From the NCBI GenBank assembly GCA_964640655.1, contig CAZXFT010000004.1, positions 62,001 through 126,000 of the forward strand: a stretch of DNA of 64,000 bases, in the 5' to 3' direction. Position numbers and translations under genes: made by a program. Below are positions 27,607-36,752 of this stretch, piece by piece (position 1 is the stretch's first letter; each line of letters opens with the position of its first letter). Origin of the DNA: BJGO01 sp964640655. Lineage in GTDB: Bacteria; Bacteroidota; Bacteroidia; Chitinophagales; UBA10324. The notes below the pieces were generated by a model that saw only the letters and a program-made list of their open reading frames with translations, was not told where the DNA came from and ran no database searches.

Positions 27607-28646
27607 GGAATGTCTATCAGACTTTTAAAGCGGGGTAATCCTCCAACATAAACTAATGATAACTCAAATGCTCCACGACCATTACTGGCTTGTTTCAGTT
27701 CACTGTAATTCACATCGTAATTAATAAATCCTCTCCAGGAACCATATTCCAAACCTATTACAGGATACCAGGCATCTTTTATTCTGTTGTATATACCGCC
27801 GTAAAGAATCATTCTGTCAGGTGCGGCACTGCTCATATCATAGCCCAGCATCATTCCTGCCTGCATTTCGGATGCTTTCTTCTGAGTCTGATACGATGCA
27901 CCGGGTATCAGAAATAGTTTATCAGTTGCCTGATAAGAAACAGTTAGCATGGCTAATGGACGCCAACCGAGATTGTTTTTATTAAACTCTTTATAGAATG
28001 ATTCGCGAGGATTTAATACGTGATGCATTGAGATATTCAGTGAGTAATTCAATCTTTCCATGCTTGTGTTTTGATATAGCAAACCCAGATTTAAATCAGG
28101 GTAGGTAATACTGCGAAATGCATAGTTTTCGTTTGCAGGCAGATTCACGTTAAACTTAGAGTCATCCCATTGATTATTAAAATACAGCTTATCCCAATCT
28201 ATAGTTTTTTGAACAATACCAAAACCTACACCTGCAGAAAGGGTGTGCTCATTATCGCCACCCAGCCCTATATGAATAGCTCCTTGTAAAATGGCTTTAG
28301 TGGTACTGAGGTTACCGTCACCAGCGCGATCGCGAAGGAGTATAGCTCCTGCGCCAAACATCACTGAGCGGTTCTTATATCCTCCATTAAATTTTAGGTC
28401 TCCATATACATCGAATGTTCTCCAGGGCACCGTAAAACTACTCCACTGGTTACGATAATTTAAACCTGCGCGATAATTGCCTTTAAAGTTGCCTGCATTT
28501 GCCGGGTTGATATGAAGAGGTGAGGCAAAAAATTGTGAGAAGTGCATGTCCTGTGCATTAACAACACCCCCAATGAACAGCATAAAAATGAAAACTGAAA
28601 TCTTCAATACCACCTGATGCAACTGATATGTATGTGTTGTTTTCAT
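27591..28646 (-). CDS. PorP/SprF family T9SS outer-membrane protein
   Basis: 351 residues. A signal peptide ends at VVNAQ (about 32), then DMHFSQFFASPLHINPANAGN, the hallmark start of PorP/SprF proteins; GLNYRNQWSSF and repeated barrel strands follow to the C-terminal F. Family members partner with large proteins that carry type B (gliding-associated) sorting domains and hold them at the cell surface. The gene immediately upstream encodes just such a protein, and the two overlap by ATGA, so this is a dedicated pair. Confidence 0.9.
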   Translation of the reverse strand: MKTTHTYQLHQVVLKISVFIFMLFIGGVVNAQDMHFSQFFASPLHINPANAGNFKGNYRAGLNYRNQWSSFTVPWRTFDVYGDLKFNGGYKNRSVMFGAGAILLRDRAGDGNLSTTKAILQGAIHIGLGGDNEHTLSAGVGFGIVQKTIDWDKLYFNNQWDDSKFNVNLPANENYAFRSITYPDLNLGLLYQNTSMERLNYSLNISMHHVLNPRESFYKEFNKNNLGWRPLAMLTVSYQATDKLFLIPGASYQTQKKASEMQAGMMLGYDMSSAAPDRMILYGGIYNRIKDAWYPVIGLEYGSWRGFINYDVNYSELKQASNGRGAFELSLVYVGGLPRFKSLIDIPCPRF

Positions 28647-31600
28647 CGTACGAGTGTTACGTTTCCACTTTTAAAAACTGGAATATTTCCATCCAACACG
28701 GCATTCAAGGTCCATGCGTAAACATCCATTTCCTGAGGTTCACCCTTGAATGTTCCATCCCAGCCAATGTTGATATTATTCGTTTCAAAAACTTTTTCAC
28801 CCCAGCGATTAAACACTCGTAATACAATGCTTTGCACACCTCTTCCTCTCACAAGGAAAAAGTCATTCTGTCCGTCACCATTAGGTGAGAAAGCATTTGG
28901 TAAATCAATTAAAGGAGTGAAGCGAACTGAAATTAGGCGACAGGCAGTATCAGGACAGGGACCTTCGTTAAATGCGGTCAGGCAAACCAGGTAATCACCA
29001 TTGTTTGAAAATGTATGAATCGGATTTACATCGTTAGAAGTAGTACCATCGTTAAACGACCATAAGTAATATGTAGCATTAAACGATTGATTGGTAAACT
29101 GTACCGGTTCATTAGAGCCGGGGTTTTGAGTATTCGTGGTAAACTGTGCTACAGGTGCTGCCGGAAAGGCATCAATGGTAATATAAGCAGTATCGCTTCC
29201 GTTACAACTTGCCGGATCGAATATAATGAACATAGCAGTATATGTTCCGGGCTGATTATAATTGTGAGATGGGTTTTCGAGTGTGCTCGAACTGCCATCA
29301 CCAAAAACCCATTTGAAAGTAACACCACCAAAACTATTATTCTGAAACTGCACAGTTAGAGGCACACAACCACTGTAATAATTTCCTGTAGGCTTTGCTG
29401 AAATTTTTGAAGTAAATGGAATCGTTTGAACAAATGTGTCTAAGGGATTACAAGCCTCAGGATCATTAACGATTAAGGTTACTGTATAAACACCACCATC
29501 ATAGTAAGTATGAGAAGGAATGTTACCCGTCCCGGTTGTACCATCCCCGAAATCCCAAGAATAGGTTGCTAACGCTGAACTGCCCTGTGCAGTAAAACTT
29601 ACAATTAAAGAGTCGCACAAATCATTTAAAGCATAACTATAAGAGGCTGTTGCGACAGTATTATAAACTACAACACTTGTATATGCGGTGTCGGTAGGTA
29701 TGCAGCCATTTGGTGAATATGCAATGAGTTGAATGATATAAGTGCCCGTGTCGGTATAAGTAAATGTTGGCTGAAATAAATTTGAAGTATCACCAGGCAC
29801 ACCTGTTCCATAATTCCAGTGATAGAAAGTTGCATTCTGAGAATTGTTAATGAAGTTAACTGTCAAAGGAGCACATCCTGTTGCTGCAGGATCAGCTAAG
29901 GCTTCTGCGGTAAGAGTTGTTAACTCCAGAGCCATTTTGAAACCTAGCTCGTTGCAATTGCTAGAGTTATTGGTTTGAGATACTACACCTGGAGTGGTAG
30001 GTGTTGAGGAATTTCCACCACAACCTGCACATATCGCTTCATAAATAATTCCGCTTTTATCAAAGCGTGATGTGCCGCCATCCACGTGTTCCAGGGCATT
30101 GTCACCACCAAAGTAGGAACCGTATAATAATGCTGCCGCATCTTTCTTCAGTACAATAATGTAGAAATCGTTTCCATTACTTGTACTCTTAAATGCATCA
30201 GGTGTAATAGGCATTCCTGAAAGGCCATTCTGATTGAATGGCCAACTACCAAAACCTAAATTACCTCCCCAGCCACATACATAAACATTCTCGCAGGTGT
30301 CGACCAGGAATGCCGTTGGAGATATGTTGGTATTGTTACTTCCATTTCCAAATAGTGTTGAATAAATAATGTTGCTTAAGTTAGGATTGAACTTGGTAAT
30401 AAATTGTCCGCTGTTTGGGTTAGAGTATGCGGCATTGATGATTGGGTAGTTTCCTTTCGTTTGACCAACTATATAAACATTTTCACTCAGGTCTAACTTC
30501 ACGAAGTAAGATTGGTCTTCCTGATTAGTGCCTATATAGGTACCACTCACTATTGCTGAGCCGTTTGGATTTAACTGAATCAGGAAACCATCCATGGTGC
30601 CTCCCTGATAAGTGTTGTTTAAACCGCCGGTTCCGATAGGGAAGTTTGAACTCGATGTACCACCTGAAATATAAATTGCATTATTGCTTCGAAGGTCTAA
30701 AGAGTAACAAGCATCGTCAGCTGTTCCACCTAGGTAAGTGGAGTATATTAAATTGCCTGCGGTTGCATTTAATTTTAAAGCACAACCATCCTGTGCACCA
30801 CCCAACGAAACCTGAACTGCACCATTGCTTGTTGGAAAATTGCTTGATGATGTACACGATGCTATATAGATATTGTTATTGGCATCGCAAATCACTTCAC
30901 CACGTGCATCATCACCATAATTGCTTTTTAAACTACCTCCAACAAACTCTTGAGCGTTAATATTAACTCCATCATCTCCGGAGCCACCAATAAAAGTTGA
31001 ACCTGTTAATGCCGTTCCTGTAACATTCATTATGGTAATGGTAATGTCGCCACCACCATTATAACTGTTATCGTAAGCATTTGCAGTTGTTGGAAAATTG
31101 GACGAATAGGTTCTGCCATAGATGACCAGTTCATTCAAACTATTCACTACCAGACTATGCGGTGTTTCGTTATCACTACCTCCTAAGTATGTGGAGTAAA
31201 TCAGTGTTGATCCGTTAGTACTGATTTTAGAAATTCCCATATCGCAGGGAAACTGAATACCCGAAGTATTTGTGCCACCGCCAAATGTTAATTGAAATGC
31301 ACCGGGAGTAGTAGGGTAGAGACCAAAAGGACCATTGACATATCCGCCTAAATACATATTACCGTCATTGTCGTAAGTACATGTATATCCGAAATTATCT
31401 GCTGTACTTCCGGTGTATGTAGAGAATATTAAAGTAGGGTCAATGACTAATGATTGATTGTTGGGATATGTATCAATCTTAAATTTAAGGGTGTTGTTAT
31501 CAAGTATGTAAGAACTTTTTACAAACTGTTTTTCATTGCTTTTCATTGTCCAGCTTACTGGAGCCATCTCGACTACATCACCAACCGAAGTTTTTACAAA

Positions 31601-32176
31601 GAGGTTATTATTCTTCATTTGAAGTGCATCAGCACCTTCATAACTCAGTTTTATTTTTGATACATCAGCACCTGCATTCACAATAAAGTCATACTTCATC
31701 AAGCCATTAGAGAAGTAATATTTAATGTCAATTCCGGGATAGATATCATGGCAATAAACTTCACCAAAGCCATGGACGTTACTGGCCCATTTAGAAGGGT
31801 CGTTGCCTATGAAGTAGTTGTAATAGGTTTCTGTTTTATCGAAAGCATCAACCTGAGATGGAGTTTGAGCACCTTCAAACTTCACTTTATACAAATGAGC
31901 GTGAACATTAACAGGACCCATAGCCGGATGTGTTTTTTCCATATCATCACGGTCGAACAGTAAATAAGTAATTCCGGTACGCTCTATGAATACTACTGCT
32001 CCTTTAAGTTCTGCAGCATATAATATGTTGGAATGCCACTGATTCTTATTTTCTTTAAAATGTAAGCCGGGGGAATTGATGTGTGCATGTACAGGATGAA
32101 AACGACTCTTATCTATAGCTGACAGAGAAGTACCTGAGAAAAGCAGATATAGTATAATGATAATTCTGAGCTTCAT
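28643..32176 (-). CDS. Giant PKD-repeat surface protein with type B gliding-associated C-terminal domain
   Basis: 1177 residues. A signal peptide (residues 1-20) is followed by a domain of about 230 residues (LHFKENKNQWHSNILYAAEL ... DPTLIFSTYTGS) found in many Bacteroidota surface proteins. SBBP-like beta-propeller repeats follow with STYLGGSxxD (about 250-690), then four PKD domains with NYGTG/DFGDGT/VFGDGS/SFNDGT motifs (about 770-1080). The C-terminal CHB/type B sorting domain starts LPNAFSPNGDGQNDFF and ends YAWTLNAVLDG...NVTLVR. It is a likely adhesin exported by T9SS with the adjacent PorP/SprF. Confidence 0.9.
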   Translation of the reverse strand: MKLRIIIILYLLFSGTSLSAIDKSRFHPVHAHINSPGLHFKENKNQWHSNILYAAELKGAVVFIERTGITYLLFDRDDMEKTHPAMGPVNVHAHLYKVKFEGAQTPSQVDAFDKTETYYNYFIGNDPSKWASNVHGFGEVYCHDIYPGIDIKYYFSNGLMKYDFIVNAGADVSKIKLSYEGADALQMKNNNLFVKTSVGDVVEMAPVSWTMKSNEKQFVKSSYILDNNTLKFKIDTYPNNQSLVIDPTLIFSTYTGSTADNFGYTCTYDNDGNMYLGGYVNGPFGLYPTTPGAFQLTFGGGTNTSGIQFPCDMGISKISTNGSTLIYSTYLGGSDNETPHSLVVNSLNELVIYGRTYSSNFPTTANAYDNSYNGGGDITITIMNVTGTALTGSTFIGGSGDDGVNINAQEFVGGSLKSNYGDDARGEVICDANNNIYIASCTSSSNFPTSNGAVQVSLGGAQDGCALKLNATAGNLIYSTYLGGTADDACYSLDLRSNNAIYISGGTSSSNFPIGTGGLNNTYQGGTMDGFLIQLNPNGSAIVSGTYIGTNQEDQSYFVKLDLSENVYIVGQTKGNYPIINAAYSNPNSGQFITKFNPNLSNIIYSTLFGNGSNNTNISPTAFLVDTCENVYVCGWGGNLGFGSWPFNQNGLSGMPITPDAFKSTSNGNDFYIIVLKKDAAALLYGSYFGGDNALEHVDGGTSRFDKSGIIYEAICAGCGGNSSTPTTPGVVSQTNNSSNCNELGFKMALELTTLTAEALADPAATGCAPLTVNFINNSQNATFYHWNYGTGVPGDTSNLFQPTFTYTDTGTYIIQLIAYSPNGCIPTDTAYTSVVVYNTVATASYSYALNDLCDSLIVSFTAQGSSALATYSWDFGDGTTGTGNIPSHTYYDGGVYTVTLIVNDPEACNPLDTFVQTIPFTSKISAKPTGNYYSGCVPLTVQFQNNSFGGVTFKWVFGDGSSSTLENPSHNYNQPGTYTAMFIIFDPASCNGSDTAYITIDAFPAAPVAQFTTNTQNPGSNEPVQFTNQSFNATYYLWSFNDGTTSNDVNPIHTFSNNGDYLVCLTAFNEGPCPDTACRLISVRFTPLIDLPNAFSPNGDGQNDFFLVRGRGVQSIVLRVFNRWGEKVFETNNINIGWDGTFKGEPQEMDVYAWTLNAVLDGNIPVFKSGNVTLVR

Positions 32177-32292
32177 TTGTTTGCTTAAAGGTAAAAGCTA
32201 ATTTCTGAAAAGTAAAACCCTATTTTCAATTATAACATTTACGCTGAACGATGCTGCTGCGTTTGTTTAAAAAAACAATCTGGCTTGAATAG

Positions 32293-33009
32293 TTATTTTC
32301 TCGTCAGGTCGTCTTTGTCAGCACTAAATCTGAAGCCCATGCGCTTTCCGGTTTCTGGTTGCAAAGAGCCACTTTGTTCCAGTTTCTGAAGTACGGTCAG
32401 TTCTTTAACAATTTCATATGGTGGTACTAAAGTTTCAAAGTTTAGTGCATATATGTATGCCGACTCCACTATGCGATTCAGTAAATCGTTGGAGCAAAGG
32501 TTGTTTTCAAAATCATTGTACAGGAAGCCAAGTTGCCGCTTGCCTTCTACATACAGATGCTCGTCTTTATTAATAAAGATGCGTCCAATCAAATAGCCTG
32601 TGTCATAATTTCTGTTGTAGCGGAAAGAATCAACAAGGAAATTATAGATCATAATCATTCCGCAGAAACCGCGGTTTACATCTTCCTGCACATAAGGTGT
32701 TTGCCACAGATAATGATCCTGATCAAACATAAATACATTCGTGTGCATGTAAAATATCAGTACCTCATCATTAAGTCGAACTTCTATTTCATTAGGTGCT
32801 TTTTCAATTACACTAATATCTAATTTAATATTTGCTTCGGTCAGCTTTTGATTCAATACTTCATGAATCTGTTTTACGATGTATGTGATATTGTGAAAAA
32901 GATTTTTAGTATGATCAGACACCTGCTGTTTAACCAAACCGCGCGATACCAGCGATTCAAAAATTAAATCACGTTCACCCGATTTTTTATTTCTTTTTCC
33001 TGTTGGCAC
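32293..33009 (-). CDS. Conserved hypothetical protein downstream of proS
   Basis: 238 residues, not recognised. It is soluble, with no signal peptide, a basic start (MPTGKRNKKSGERD), a helical middle, and mixed alpha/beta with FYMHTNVFMFDQDHYLWQTPYV and IGRIFINKDEHLYVEGKRQLGF. The only fitting start is GTG 33009, since the first internal ATG is far inside. It lies 9 nt after proS and is surely cotranscribed. No function is proposed. Confidence 0.7.
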   Translation of the reverse strand: MPTGKRNKKSGERDLIFESLVSRGLVKQQVSDHTKNLFHNITYIVKQIHEVLNQKLTEANIKLDISVIEKAPNEIEVRLNDEVLIFYMHTNVFMFDQDHYLWQTPYVQEDVNRGFCGMIMIYNFLVDSFRYNRNYDTGYLIGRIFINKDEHLYVEGKRQLGFLYNDFENNLCSNDLLNRIVESAYIYALNFETLVPPYEIVKELTVLQKLEQSGSLQPETGKRMGFRFSADKDDLTRK

Positions 33010-33018
33010 GTGGTGAAT

Positions 33019-34494
33019 TTAATAAGCTTTTGCAAATAAAACACGCTGCTTGCTTGGCTTGCCAGTAAATACACATTCACCGGCTTCCTGAATATTGTTC
33101 AATGGAATACAGCGAATAGTAGCTTTTGTCAGATCCTTTATCTTTTCTTCGGTTTCAGAAGTGCCATCCCAATGCGCTGCTATAAATCCACCTTTTTCTT
33201 CAAGTACTTGCTTAAATTCATCAAAGTTTTCTACTCGATGAATATTGGCATCTCTGAAATGAAGTGCCTTTTTATGCATGTTTTGTTGAATAGCTTCTAA
33301 AGTGTTGATGATGCTATCACTAATGTTATCTATACTCATCGTTTGTTTTTCGCGAGTATCTCTGCGTGCTATTTCTACACAATTATTTTCCAAATCGCGT
33401 GGGCCAATAGCCAGACGAACCGGCACACCTTTCATCTCATACTCCGCAAATTTCCAACCCGGCTTCTGTTTGTCATCATCATCAAACTTTACGGTGATAC
33501 CTTTTTGCCGTAACGATTGAATGATTGGAGTCACCTTATCTCGAATCTGTTGCAGTTGTTCATCGTTTTTGTGAATAGGTACAATCACTACTTGCAGAGG
33601 GGCAAGATTTGGAGGTAGCACCAATCCATCATCATCTGAGTGTGCCATAATCAATGCACCTATCAATCTGGTGGACACTCCCCAACTTGTAGCCCACACC
33701 AGCTCTTCTTTATTTTCTTTGGTTACATATTTAACTTCAAAGGCGCGAGCAAAGTTCTGCCCTAAGAAATGCGAGGTGCCAGCCTGCAAGGCTTTACCAT
33801 CCTGCATCAGTGCTTCAATGCAATAGGTTTCTTCTGCTCCAGCAAATCTTTCGTTTGCTGTTTTAACTCCTTTCACCACCGGGATAGCCATCCATTTCTC
33901 AGCAAATTCAGCATAAACATCAAGCATTTTTTCTGTTTCAATAATCGCTTCCTCCTTAGTAGCGTGTGCAGTATGTCCTTCCTGCCATAAGAATTCCGTC
34001 GTACGTAGGAACAGGCGAGTGCGCATTTCCCAACGCACCACATTAGCCCATTGATTGATAAGCAATGGCAGGTCGCGATAACTTTTTATCCAACTTTTAT
34101 AAGTGTTCCAAATGATAGTTTCTGAAGTTGGACGAACTATTAATTCTTCGTCTAAACGAGCCTCAGGGTCCACTACTACACTTTTGCCGTCTTCTGAGTT
34201 TTTTAATCTATAATGGGTAACAACAGCACATTCTTTTGCGAAGCCTTCAACGTGTGCAGCCTCGCGTGCCAGAAAGCTTTTAGGGATAAATAATGGGAAG
34301 TATGCATTCACATGTCCTGACTCTTTAAACATCTTATCTAACTGCTGTTGCATCTTTTCCCAAAGAGCATAACCATAGGGTTTTATGACCATGCAACCAC
34401 GCACGGCAGAATAGTCGGCAAGGCCGCCTTTAATGACTAAATCGTTATACCATTGTGAATAATCGCTGCTTCGACTTGTGATTTCTTTACTCAT
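33019..34494 (-). CDS. proS: Prolyl-tRNA synthetase (archaeal/eukaryal-type)
   Basis: 491 residues. Class II motif 2 is WEMRTRLFLRTTEFLWQEGHTAH and motif 3 is GVSTRLIGALIMAHSDDDGLVLPP; an anticodon-binding domain and a C-terminal domain ending KAY follow. The short form without the bacterial editing insert is the archaeal/eukaryal-like ProRS found across Bacteroidota. The start is ATG 34494. A full promoter (TTG-N17-TACATTTG) is at 34539-34566. Confidence 0.95.
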   Translation of the reverse strand: MSKEITSRSSDYSQWYNDLVIKGGLADYSAVRGCMVIKPYGYALWEKMQQQLDKMFKESGHVNAYFPLFIPKSFLAREAAHVEGFAKECAVVTHYRLKNSEDGKSVVVDPEARLDEELIVRPTSETIIWNTYKSWIKSYRDLPLLINQWANVVRWEMRTRLFLRTTEFLWQEGHTAHATKEEAIIETEKMLDVYAEFAEKWMAIPVVKGVKTANERFAGAEETYCIEALMQDGKALQAGTSHFLGQNFARAFEVKYVTKENKEELVWATSWGVSTRLIGALIMAHSDDDGLVLPPNLAPLQVVIVPIHKNDEQLQQIRDKVTPIIQSLRQKGITVKFDDDDKQKPGWKFAEYEMKGVPVRLAIGPRDLENNCVEIARRDTREKQTMSIDNISDSIINTLEAIQQNMHKKALHFRDANIHRVENFDEFKQVLEEKGGFIAAHWDGTSETEEKIKDLTKATIRCIPLNNIQEAGECVFTGKPSKQRVLFAKAY

Positions 34495-34538
34495 AGGTTA
34501 AATTTGGCATAGTATTGGAAAAATGGAGGGAAAGGCGG

Positions 34539-34566
34539 CAAATGTAATACAAACTTTTACCGTCAA
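34539..34566 (-). promoter_or_regulatory. proS promoter (TTG-N17-TACATTTG)
   Basis: On the minus strand the -33 TTG is at 34564-34566 and the perfect -7 TACATTTG at 34539-34546, with a 17-bp spacer. The leader to ATG 34494 would be about 40 nt. Confidence 0.65.
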
Positions 34567-34593
34567 ACTCAAGTCCGTTAAAAAACCATAGCC

Positions 34594-36714
34594 ATGAAAA
34601 ACTACATCTACATCCTCGCAGCAGCCCTTTTTACACTGGCTTCTTGCTCCTCGACGAGATACACATATCGTTCGAACAACGACGACTTGTATTATTCTTC
34701 GTCCGATGCACCCAAACAGAATCAACAGGTGCAGCAGAACCAACAGCAAAATAACCTGCCGTACGATTCAAATCAAAGAATAAATCAGTTTGATAATAAT
34801 TCATATGTCGATGATCAGGGCAATACAAACATCACCAACAATTTCAATGGCGATGATTATGTGTTTTATGATGATGACGACTTTGCTTACTCTCAGCGTC
34901 TTCGTCGCTTCTATCAGCCTTATATGGGTTATAGCTATTTCAGCGACTATTACACATATCCTTTCTATTGGTGGAATGACCCAATGTACTATAATTCATT
35001 TTTCTCAATGAATGTAGGTCCGGTTGGTTTTTTCTATCGTCCTAACCGTTGGTGGTATTATCGTCCTAATTTCTTTGGATGGAATAATTTCTACCCTTGG
35101 TACACCAATTCGTTTTGTTACCCCTATTCCTGGTACAATCCATTCTGGGGTTATAGCAGTATGTGGAACAGACCATGGGGATGGAATAACGGCTGGGGAT
35201 GGAATGGCGGTTGGGGATACAATCCTTGGGGCTGTAGCACCTGGGGCTGGGGTGGATGGAACGGTTGGAACGGCGGTTGGGGCTGGGGTGGATACTCACC
35301 CTGGGGTTTATACAACAACGGTTACTGGAACGGATACAACAATGGTTACTGGAACGGTTTTAACGATGGATGGTATGGTTACGGATATAACCCATATTCC
35401 TTCTATAACAGTGTAAACAGTAACTATTACTATGGAGCTCACGGTTTCAATTCATCTACCAACACCAATAGCAACATAGATAATGGGGGTCTTGGTGATC
35501 GTTATTCCAACTTCTATTCTTTGGCTGTAAATAATTCTTCCGGAAATGTTCCTTCACCACAGGTTACTAAACAGGATATAATGAACAATGTTGGTTCAAT
35601 AAATAATACCAACAACATAAACACACCTGTTACCAAACAGGAGATAATGAATAATGCCGGCACTATTAATAACAACAATCCTGTCAATGCTCCTAATACT
35701 CAGGGAAACATCAATAAGTTTGATAATACTAACACCGTGCAAAACAATAATGGTGTTATGCAGAACAATCAGAACAATATTTCAAATATTGAAAAACTGA
35801 ACAAGTACGACTCTGCTCCTGTGCAGCAAGGCAACATCAACAACAATAACCCTGTGCAACAGCCTGGTGGTCAGAATAACAATATGATGAACAAACCACA
35901 AACCGGTGGATTGAATCAACAAAATAATAATAACCCTGTTCAGCAACCCAAGTACCAGTGGGATCATCCGAGCCAGAACAACCAGCAGGTTTTGCCTAAT
36001 CAGCAACAGCCTGGTAACAATCAAATAAACAAGCCGCAGCCACAGTACCAACAGCCACAGTACCAACAGCCACAGTACCAACAGCCACAGTACCAGCAAC
36101 AGCCTGGTAACAATCAGATGAACAAGCCGCAGCCACAGTACCAACAGCCACAGTACCAGCAACAGCCTGGTAACAATCAGATGAACAAGCCGCAGCCGCA
36201 GTACCAACAGCCACAGTACCAGCAGCAGCCTGATAACAATCAAATAAACAAGCCGCAGCCGCAGTACCAACAGCCGCAGTACCAGCAACCACAATACCAG
36301 CAACAGCCTGGTAACAATCAGATGAACAAACCTCAGTATCAGCAGCCGCAGTACCAGCAGCAACAAAAGCCACAATCTCAAAACAATCAGTTGCAGCAGC
36401 AGTACAATTACCAGCGTCCGCAATACCAGCAGGCGCCTCCTCAACAACAACAAAGCAAACCGCAATCATACAATTCCGGTGGCGGTAACAAGCCTTCCTA
36501 TTCTGCTCCATCAGGTGGTGGCAACAGACCTTCCTATTCTGCTCCATCCGGAGGTGGTAACAAGCCTTCCTATTCTGCTCCTTCGGGTGGTGGTAACAGA
36601 CCTTCATACTCAGCTCCTTCGGGTGGTGGAGGAAACAGACCTTCTGGCGGTGGCGGCGGTGGCAGCCGTCCCTCAGGTGGTGGTGGAATGTCTTCTCCTC
36701 GCGGTCCTAAATAA
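34594..36714 (+). CDS. Low-complexity repetitive lipoprotein (W/G/Y/N-rich then Q/N/P-rich)
   Basis: 706 residues. A lipoprotein signal ends at LASC (C19). Residues ~100-270 are extraordinarily rich in W, Y, G, N and F (for example GGWGYNPWGCSTWGWGGW). Residues ~300-450 are N-rich with VTKQ(D/E)IMNN repeats. Residues ~470-590 are a 21-residue repeat containing QYQQPQYQQQPGNNQMNKPQP. Four 12-residue SGGGN(K/R)PSYSAP units then lead to a glycine tail ending SSPRGPK. No catalytic domain is visible. The composition resembles prion-like, phase-separating or amyloid/adhesive proteins. It is exported and lipid-anchored. The antisense frames in the repeats are shadows. Confidence 0.8.
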   Translation: MKNYIYILAAALFTLASCSSTRYTYRSNNDDLYYSSSDAPKQNQQVQQNQQQNNLPYDSNQRINQFDNNSYVDDQGNTNITNNFNGDDYVFYDDDDFAYSQRLRRFYQPYMGYSYFSDYYTYPFYWWNDPMYYNSFFSMNVGPVGFFYRPNRWWYYRPNFFGWNNFYPWYTNSFCYPYSWYNPFWGYSSMWNRPWGWNNGWGWNGGWGYNPWGCSTWGWGGWNGWNGGWGWGGYSPWGLYNNGYWNGYNNGYWNGFNDGWYGYGYNPYSFYNSVNSNYYYGAHGFNSSTNTNSNIDNGGLGDRYSNFYSLAVNNSSGNVPSPQVTKQDIMNNVGSINNTNNINTPVTKQEIMNNAGTINNNNPVNAPNTQGNINKFDNTNTVQNNNGVMQNNQNNISNIEKLNKYDSAPVQQGNINNNNPVQQPGGQNNNMMNKPQTGGLNQQNNNNPVQQPKYQWDHPSQNNQQVLPNQQQPGNNQINKPQPQYQQPQYQQPQYQQPQYQQQPGNNQMNKPQPQYQQPQYQQQPGNNQMNKPQPQYQQPQYQQQPDNNQINKPQPQYQQPQYQQPQYQQQPGNNQMNKPQYQQPQYQQQQKPQSQNNQLQQQYNYQRPQYQQAPPQQQQSKPQSYNSGGGNKPSYSAPSGGGNRPSYSAPSGGGNKPSYSAPSGGGNRPSYSAPSGGGGNRPSGGGGGGSRPSGGGGMSSPRGPK
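36001..36360 (+). repeat. 63-bp in-frame tandem repeat in the Q/N/P-rich lipoprotein gene
   Basis: Near-identical DNA units encode QYQQPQYQQQPGNNQMNKPQP, with extra internal copies of the 12-bp QYQQ/PQYQQ block. Unit number can therefore change by slippage. The units differ only by a few substitutions (GNNQM/DNNQI, cag/ccg third bases). Confidence 0.85.
36475..36618 (+). repeat. Four 36-bp in-frame repeats (SGGGN(K/R)PSYSAP)
   Basis: Units at 36475, 36511, 36547 and 36583, each 36 bp, alternate K and R at position 6 of the peptide unit. A partial fifth unit, SGGGGNRPS, follows. Confidence 0.9.
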
Positions 36715-36752
36715 TCTTGTACATCCTAACTTCATTCTCACATCCTTCAGGT

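Noticed and set aside
34498..34749. 83-codon minus-strand ORF between proS and the lipoprotein gene
   Set aside because: It overlaps the lipoprotein signal peptide and the proS promoter, with no homology-like features.
35782..36607. Long antisense ORFs (up to 227 codons) opposite the repetitive lipoprotein
   Set aside because: They are caused by the lack of stop codons in the complement of CAG/CCG/TAC-rich repeats. The L/V/R-rich translation is typical of such shadows.
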